DNA from: Streptomyces sp. NRRL S-337
Lineage (GTDB): Bacteria; Actinomycetota; Actinomycetes; Streptomycetales; Streptomycetaceae
Reading direction: 5' to 3'
Assembly (NCBI RefSeq): GCF_000720175.1
Contig: NZ_JOIX01000023.1
Span: 38,745-102,744, forward strand
DNA length: 64,000 nucleotides
Each line of letters opens with the position of its first letter. Position 1 is the first letter of the stretch. Of this stretch, positions 59,738-64,000 are shown piece after piece. The notes beneath the pieces are model-generated. The model worked only from the letters and a program-made list of their open reading frames with translations, was not told where the DNA came from and ran no database searches. Both the position numbers and the translations under genes were made by a program.

Positions 59738-60562
59738 CTAATATGACAGACCGACACGTTTCAGGACGTACCGCATGAGCGGCCGGTAGGACGCGGCCGG
59801 GACGGCATCGTCGAGCGGCACCACCTCCGAGAGCCGTCCCTCGGCCTGTCCGACGAACGGAGCCGGGTCGTCCGAATCCGCCAGCGCGATCGCCTCAATA
59901 CCCAGCTGACCTGCCCCGCAGGCCCATCCGTGGTCCCCGATCACCAGCCCGGGAAGCGGCCCTCCGGCGTCCGCGGCGGCCGCCAGAACGGTCCGTACCG
60001 GCAGCGGCGAATGGGTGTGTACGCCCCCCGCCCCGGACGCGCCCCGCACGCCGGTCTCTCGCAACATCGCGACTCCCCGTACGTAGCCCAGGGCCCGGGT
60101 ACGTACGCCGAACCGGGTCGCTATGTCGACACGGACGCCATACGCCGGGGTGAGGACGGGGCAGCCCGCCGCCGAGAGGGCGTCTGCGAGGCCGGCGTAG
60201 AACTCCAGTAACGCCTGCGGATGTCCGGTGCCCAGCAGCACCGGCTCCGCCCGGCCCGCGGCGACGCCGATCCGGTCGGCGAACCGGTCGAGCGCCGCGA
60301 TCGTACGATCCGGATCGATCACGTCCGGGCCGGAAATGTGCGCGGGATCGGCCGAAACACCGCACTTCTGTCCCATCAGTCGCAGGAGTGCACTGAGCGG
60401 CCACTCCCGTTCAGGGTCCAGCCCCAGCAGCACCCGGGGATCGCGCGCCGCGAAGAGCCGGTAGCGCCCCAGGCTCTGCTCCCGGGTCGTCGCGATCGTC
60501 CCCGCCAGCCGCGCCCCGACCAAATGCGCCCGCAGCTCCCCGGTGGCCAACACGCCGCCCAT
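59738..60562 (-). CDS. conserved phosphatase-like protein
   Basis: About 274 residues. ATG 60562 is chosen (GTG 60568 possible). Conserved actinobacterial protein with VLLGTGHPQALLEFYAGLAD, VHTHSPLPVRTVLAAA and VIGDHGWACGAGQLGIEAIA, usually annotated as a phosphatase on weak grounds. The HTHS and GDHGW signatures look metal-binding. Function not established. Confidence 0.75.
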   Translation of the reverse strand: MGGVLATGELRAHLVGARLAGTIATTREQSLGRYRLFAARDPRVLLGLDPEREWPLSALLRLMGQKCGVSADPAHISGPDVIDPDRTIAALDRFADRIGVAAGRAEPVLLGTGHPQALLEFYAGLADALSAAGCPVLTPAYGVRVDIATRFGVRTRALGYVRGVAMLRETGVRGASGAGGVHTHSPLPVRTVLAAAADAGGPLPGLVIGDHGWACGAGQLGIEAIALADSDDPAPFVGQAEGRLSEVVPLDDAVPAASYRPLMRYVLKRVGLSY

Positions 60563-60654
60563 GCTCACCCGTTGGCCGGCCGGTCGATGCCCCAACCGAC
60601 GGGTAGTCACACATCCGGGCGCATCCGCCCGCCGGCCCGTTCCGTCGGCCTCCG

Positions 60655-61830
60655 CTACGGCAGCAGACCGTGTGCCGGGAAGACCGCCCGCCGGGTGGCC
60701 AGCACCGCCTGGTCCAGCCGGTCGGCCGGGTCGTAACCGCCGTCCAGGAAATCCCGCCACCGCGGCGTCCGGCCGTCCGTCATCCGCTGCGGCGCCAACT
60801 GGCGCGTCCGCCGGAACACTTCGTGCCGCCAGGACTCCGGCACCGGGGTGGTCGGCTCGATCGGCCGCCCGGCCGCGATCGCCGTCAGATGCGTCCAGCT
60901 GCGCGGCACCACGTCCACCACGGCATAGCCGCCGCCTCCGAGCGCGACCCACCGCCCGTCCGCGTGCTCGTGCGCCAGCGAGTGACAGGACTCGGCCACC
61001 GCCCGCTGGGCGTCCAGGCTCACCGCGAGGTGCGCCAGCGGGTCCTCGAAGTGCGTGTCGGCGCCGTGCTGCGTCACCAGCACCTGCGGGCGGAACGCGC
61101 CCAGCAGCTCCGGCACCACGGCGTGGAAGGCCCGCAGCCAGCCCTCGTCCCCGGTCCCGGCGGGCAGCGCCACGTTCACCGCACTGCCGGCCGCGCCCTC
61201 CCCGCCGGTCTCCTCCGGCCAGCCGGTCTGCGGGAACAGCGTCCGCGGATGCTCGTGCAGCGAGATCGTCAGGACCCGCGGATCGTCCCAGAAGGCCGCC
61301 TGCACACCATCGCCGTGGTGGACGTCCACATCGACGTACGCGATCCGCTCGGCGCCCAGCTCCAGCAGCCGGGCGATCGCCAGCGACGCGTCGTTGTAGA
61401 TGCAGAATCCGGACGCGCCGCCCGGCATCCCGTGGTGCAGCCCGCCGGCGAAGTTCACGGCGTGCACCGCGTCACCACGCCAGACCGCCTCCGCGGCGCC
61501 GACCGACTGCCCGGCGATCAGCGCGGACACCTCGTGCATACCCGCGAACGCCGGATCGTCGGCCGTCCCCAGCCCGTACGAGAGGTCCGCGGCGGCCGGA
61601 TCCGCCGACGCCCGGCGGACCGCCTCGATGTAGTCCGGGCGGTGCACCAGCCGCAGCGTGGAGTCCCCGGCCGGCTTGGCCGCGACCACCTCCAACGGCC
61701 CACGGTCCAGCTCGAACGCCTCGACCAGACGCATGGTCAGCGCGAGCCTGACCGGGTCCATCGGGTGCCCGGGCCCGAAGTTGTAGCCCGTTACTGCCTC
61801 ATCCCACATCAGCTGTGCGCGGCCGCTCAT
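60655..61830 (-). CDS. acuC: AcuC-type histone deacetylase family protein
   Basis: 391 residues. Zn-dependent deacetylase fold: DVDVHHGDGVQAAFWDDPRV (zinc/His site), HGADTHFEDPLAHLA, GGGGYAVVDVVPRSWTHL. AcuC deacetylates acetyl-CoA synthetase and other proteins. Its start (ATG 61830) lies within the end of the upstream MFS gene, 32-base overlap. Confidence 0.93.
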   Translation of the reverse strand: MSGRAQLMWDEAVTGYNFGPGHPMDPVRLALTMRLVEAFELDRGPLEVVAAKPAGDSTLRLVHRPDYIEAVRRASADPAAADLSYGLGTADDPAFAGMHEVSALIAGQSVGAAEAVWRGDAVHAVNFAGGLHHGMPGGASGFCIYNDASLAIARLLELGAERIAYVDVDVHHGDGVQAAFWDDPRVLTISLHEHPRTLFPQTGWPEETGGEGAAGSAVNVALPAGTGDEGWLRAFHAVVPELLGAFRPQVLVTQHGADTHFEDPLAHLAVSLDAQRAVAESCHSLAHEHADGRWVALGGGGYAVVDVVPRSWTHLTAIAAGRPIEPTTPVPESWRHEVFRRTRQLAPQRMTDGRTPRWRDFLDGGYDPADRLDQAVLATRRAVFPAHGLLP

Positions 61831-63121
61831 GCCTGTCACCGTATCCGGCCCGCGGCGCACCGAACGAGCGGGCATACACGAGCGTCACCAGCACCAGCGC
61901 CATCGGCACCAGCATCGCCCCCCGATAGCTCCAGGCGTCGCCCAGCGCCCCCACCAACGGAGAACCGATCAGAAAGCCCACGTAATTGAAGATGTTCAGC
62001 CGCGCGACGGCCATGTCCGAAGCCCCGGCGCCCTGACTGTCGTACGCGTACCGCCCGGCCGCCGCGAACGTCTGCGGCACGATCACACACAGCCCCAGCC
62101 CCAGCAGCGTGAACCCCGCCATGCCCGCCCAGGCCCCCGGCGCCGCGGCCACCACCGCGAAGCCGCCCGCCGCCACCACCGTCCCGCACCGCACCACCGG
62201 AACCGCACCGAAGCGCCGCACCCCCAGGTCCCCCACCGCCCGCCCGAGCAACGTGGTGACCATGTAGACGTTGTACGGCACCGTGGCGAGCTGCTCGGAA
62301 CTCCCCAGGACGTCCTGCAGATACTTGGCGCTCCAGTTGGACACCGTCGAGTCGCCTATATAGGCGAACGCCATCACCAGACACAACGGCAACAGCAGCC
62401 GCATCGCGACGGGAGTGACCGGCACGGCAGAGGCCGCGGGAGCTGGGGATACGGAGGTTGCGGCGGGGGCGCCTGGGGTGCCGGGGCCGCCGGGCATGGC
62501 CTCCGCCGGCTGCGCGAGCTCCGGCTTCCCGGGCCCGGCCACGTTCCGCTGGTCCACGAACCATCGGCCCACGACCACCGCCAACGGCACCAGCACCGCC
62601 ACCACGGGCCCGTACAGCACTCCCAACGACAGCCCCCAGTGCGCCCCCGCCCAGGCCAGCGACGCCCCCACGATGCCGCCGAGGCTGTACGCGGCGTGGA
62701 AGCCGAGCATGATGCTCCGCCCGTACGCGCGCTGCAGACTCACCCCGAGCATGTTCATCGAGGCGTCCAGTGCCCCCACCGCCAGCCCGAACGCCGCCAG
62801 CGCCACGGCCACCTGCGTCATCGACCCGACCGACCCGACGGCCAGCAACGCCAGACACACCACCGGCTGTACGCACCGCAGCACCCGGCTCGGCCGCACC
62901 CGCTTCACCAGCTGCTCGATGACGATGCTGCCGACGCCGGCCAGCACCGGCACCGCCGCCAGGAACACCGGCAGCAGCCCGTCCGAAATCCCGTACCGGT
63001 CCTGGATCGCCGGTATGCGTGTCACGAGGAGGGCGAAGACCGCACCCTGGACGAAGAAGCTGAGGGCGAGCGAAACCCGGCCGTGCCGCAGCTGCGCTCC
63101 CGGTGCCAGAGGGGCCGTCAT
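61799..63121 (-). CDS. MFS transporter
   Basis: 440 residues, 12 predicted TM segments. Starts RVSLALSFFVQGAVFALLVT, with LGFHAAYSLGGIVGASLAWA and an unusually long central Pro/Ala loop near 210-240 (GGPGTPGAPAATSVSP). The pattern resembles fucose/DUF-type MFS proteins. Substrate unknown. Overlaps acuC. Confidence 0.88.
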   Translation of the reverse strand: MTAPLAPGAQLRHGRVSLALSFFVQGAVFALLVTRIPAIQDRYGISDGLLPVFLAAVPVLAGVGSIVIEQLVKRVRPSRVLRCVQPVVCLALLAVGSVGSMTQVAVALAAFGLAVGALDASMNMLGVSLQRAYGRSIMLGFHAAYSLGGIVGASLAWAGAHWGLSLGVLYGPVVAVLVPLAVVVGRWFVDQRNVAGPGKPELAQPAEAMPGGPGTPGAPAATSVSPAPAASAVPVTPVAMRLLLPLCLVMAFAYIGDSTVSNWSAKYLQDVLGSSEQLATVPYNVYMVTTLLGRAVGDLGVRRFGAVPVVRCGTVVAAGGFAVVAAAPGAWAGMAGFTLLGLGLCVIVPQTFAAAGRYAYDSQGAGASDMAVARLNIFNYVGFLIGSPLVGALGDAWSYRGAMLVPMALVLVTLVYARSFGAPRAGYGDRHERPRTADVG

Positions 63122-63207
63122 GGCCGCTCAGCGTAGAACTCCCGGCTACCGCTGGGTAGATGGATCACACCATCAATTCCGACCTATGTCCGGCGGGTGA
63201 TGCCGCG

Positions 63208-63855
63208 TCACAGCAGATCCGGCAGCTCCGCCATCCCGCCGAACAGCGCGGTCGCTCCGGCCTCCGCCAGCTTCGCCGCCGGCGTCATCGCCGTGTAGCC
63301 GTAGACGTCCATCCCCGCGGCAACCGCCGCCTGCACCCCCAGCGGGCTGTCCTCGACCACCGCACACCGCTCGGGCGCCACACCCATCTCACGCGCCGCG
63401 TGCAGAAAGAGATCCGGCGCCGGCTTCCCCCGCCCCACGTCCTGCGAGGAGAAGACCCGCTCCGGCGCGAACCACCGGTCCAGCCCCGTCGTCCGGTGCC
63501 CCACCCGGATCCGCTCATGACTCCCGGACGAACCGACGCAGTACCGAATGCCGTCCGCGGCCAGCTTCTCCAAGACGTCCGTCGCTCCCGGCACCGGCTG
63601 CAACTCCCGCTCAAAAGCCGCGAAGACCCGCCGGTGAAAAACCTCGTCGAAGTCCTCCGGCAGCCGCCGCCCGGTCCGCTCCAGGACGATGTCGTGAATA
63701 CGGTGCATCGCCGAGCCCATGTAGTCGCGTATCGATTCCTCGTACGAAGTGGGGTGCCCGAGCTCGGTGAGATAGCCGGCCAGGATGGTGTTCGACAGGG
63801 GCTCGCTGTCGACGAGGACGCCATCGTTGTCGAAGATGACCAGGTCATAGCGCAT
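63208..63855 (-). CDS. HAD family phosphatase (beta-phosphoglucomutase-like)
   Basis: 215 residues. Motif I DLVIFDNDGVLVDSEPL, cap domain, motif II YCVGSSGSHERIRVG, motif III GKPAPDLFLHAAREMG, motif IV VVEDSPLGVQAAVAAGMDV. Phosphatase of the YieH/phosphoglycolate type; substrate unknown. It is immediately downstream of the rrn operon's 5S gene and terminator. Confidence 0.93.
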   Translation of the reverse strand: MRYDLVIFDNDGVLVDSEPLSNTILAGYLTELGHPTSYEESIRDYMGSAMHRIHDIVLERTGRRLPEDFDEVFHRRVFAAFERELQPVPGATDVLEKLAADGIRYCVGSSGSHERIRVGHRTTGLDRWFAPERVFSSQDVGRGKPAPDLFLHAAREMGVAPERCAVVEDSPLGVQAAVAAGMDVYGYTAMTPAAKLAEAGATALFGGMAELPDLL

Positions 63856-63874
63856 ACCCCTGACCCTAAACGCA

Positions 63875-63924
63875 AAAAAGCCTCGTCCCGAGTTGAATTA
63901 CTTCAACTCGGGACGAGGCTTTTT
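63875..63924 (-). terminator. rrn operon terminator
   Basis: AAAAAGCCTCGTCCCGAGTTGAA and its perfect complement (23 bp) with a TTAC loop; on the minus strand it ends in a T run. One of the strongest hairpins in the window, right after the 5S gene. Confidence 0.95.
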
Positions 63925-63931
63925 CAAAATT

Positions 63932-64000
63932 TGTTCGGCGGCGTCCTACTCTCCCACAGGGTCCCCCCTGCAGTACCATCGGCGCTGAAAGGCTTAGCTT
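63932..64000 (-). rRNA. rrf: 5S ribosomal RNA (3' end, partial)
   Basis: The minus strand reads CGGTACTGC-type 5S 3' sequence, including GATGGTACTGCAGGGGGGAC, GGGAGAGTAGGACGCCGCCG and the terminal GAACA. The gene runs off the right edge; 23S and 16S should lie beyond. Confidence 0.95.

Noticed and set aside
1..64000. tRNA genes, transposases, integrases, attachment sites
   Set aside because: None seen; no tRNA cloverleaf with CCA-proximal T-loop and no DDE or recombinase protein among the reading frames.

Overview
The window is high-GC actinobacterial chromosome, almost certainly Streptomyces. The evidence is codon-position GC bias, GTG and TTG starts, and a sigma-BldN gene followed by its anti-sigma gene. 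There is also a Rex operator in front of rex-hemA-hemC-hemD, a menaquinone (futalosine) gene group, and the end of an rrn operon at the right edge. I saw no transposase, integrase, tRNA or CRISPR array. Most genes are housekeeping or conserved accessory chromosomal genes.

Layout, 0-10.4 kb: a regulator pair (small protein plus HATPase). An acyl-CoA ligase and a TetR gene share a 23-nt operator-like motif. Then come an alpha/beta hydrolase behind a perfect palindrome, a PPOX-fold protein, a divergent MarR/DHA2-exporter pair, a conserved hypothetical, and a DAACS-type symporter. A short cysteine-rich ORF with a leaderless promoter precedes the symporter; I read it as a cysteine-responsive leader peptide and the symporter as a cystine transporter. 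10.6-17.5 kb: DUF4229, mqnE, an Lrp regulator, a 44-residue ORF, ubiX, a rhomboid protease, a start-less NTF2-like reading frame, and the mqnL-mqnP pair. 17.6-20.4 kb: PLDc_N, DUF4291 and a Tat-exported phospholipase C-like enzyme. 20.5-28.4 kb: cytochrome c maturation (resA-ccdA-resB-ccsB), a lipoprotein deacetylase-like gene, a histidine phosphatase and hemL.

28.8-42 kb is more accessory: a conserved hypothetical, a cupin-SDR pair in which the SDR has a long repetitive tail, MazG-like, a TetR/FAD-monooxygenase divergon with three matching operators, an AAA ATPase, YnfA, a second SDR, RtcB, two DUF3558 lipoproteins and a DUF2637 membrane protein. 42.1-64 kb: lysS and argS (divergent), CsbD, hemB, hemD-hemC-hemA-rex, a glutaredoxin-like protein, a HAD hydrolase, bldN, rsbN, an acyltransferase, an epimerase, bS22, a small HTH protein, a phosphatase-like protein, acuC, an MFS transporter, a HAD phosphatase, then a strong terminator and the 3' end of a 5S rRNA on the minus strand.

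How the genes connect: hemL with rex-hemACD and hemB supplies 5-aminolevulinate and tetrapyrrole, the ccs/res genes attach heme to c-type cytochromes, and mqn/ubi genes supply menaquinone, so respiratory-chain assembly is unusually well represented. Rex links heme synthesis to NADH/NAD+. bldN/rsbN is a developmental sigma/anti-sigma switch. A further pattern is a set of unrelated short tandem repeats (8-24 bp units), most placed at 3' gene ends or convergent junctions.
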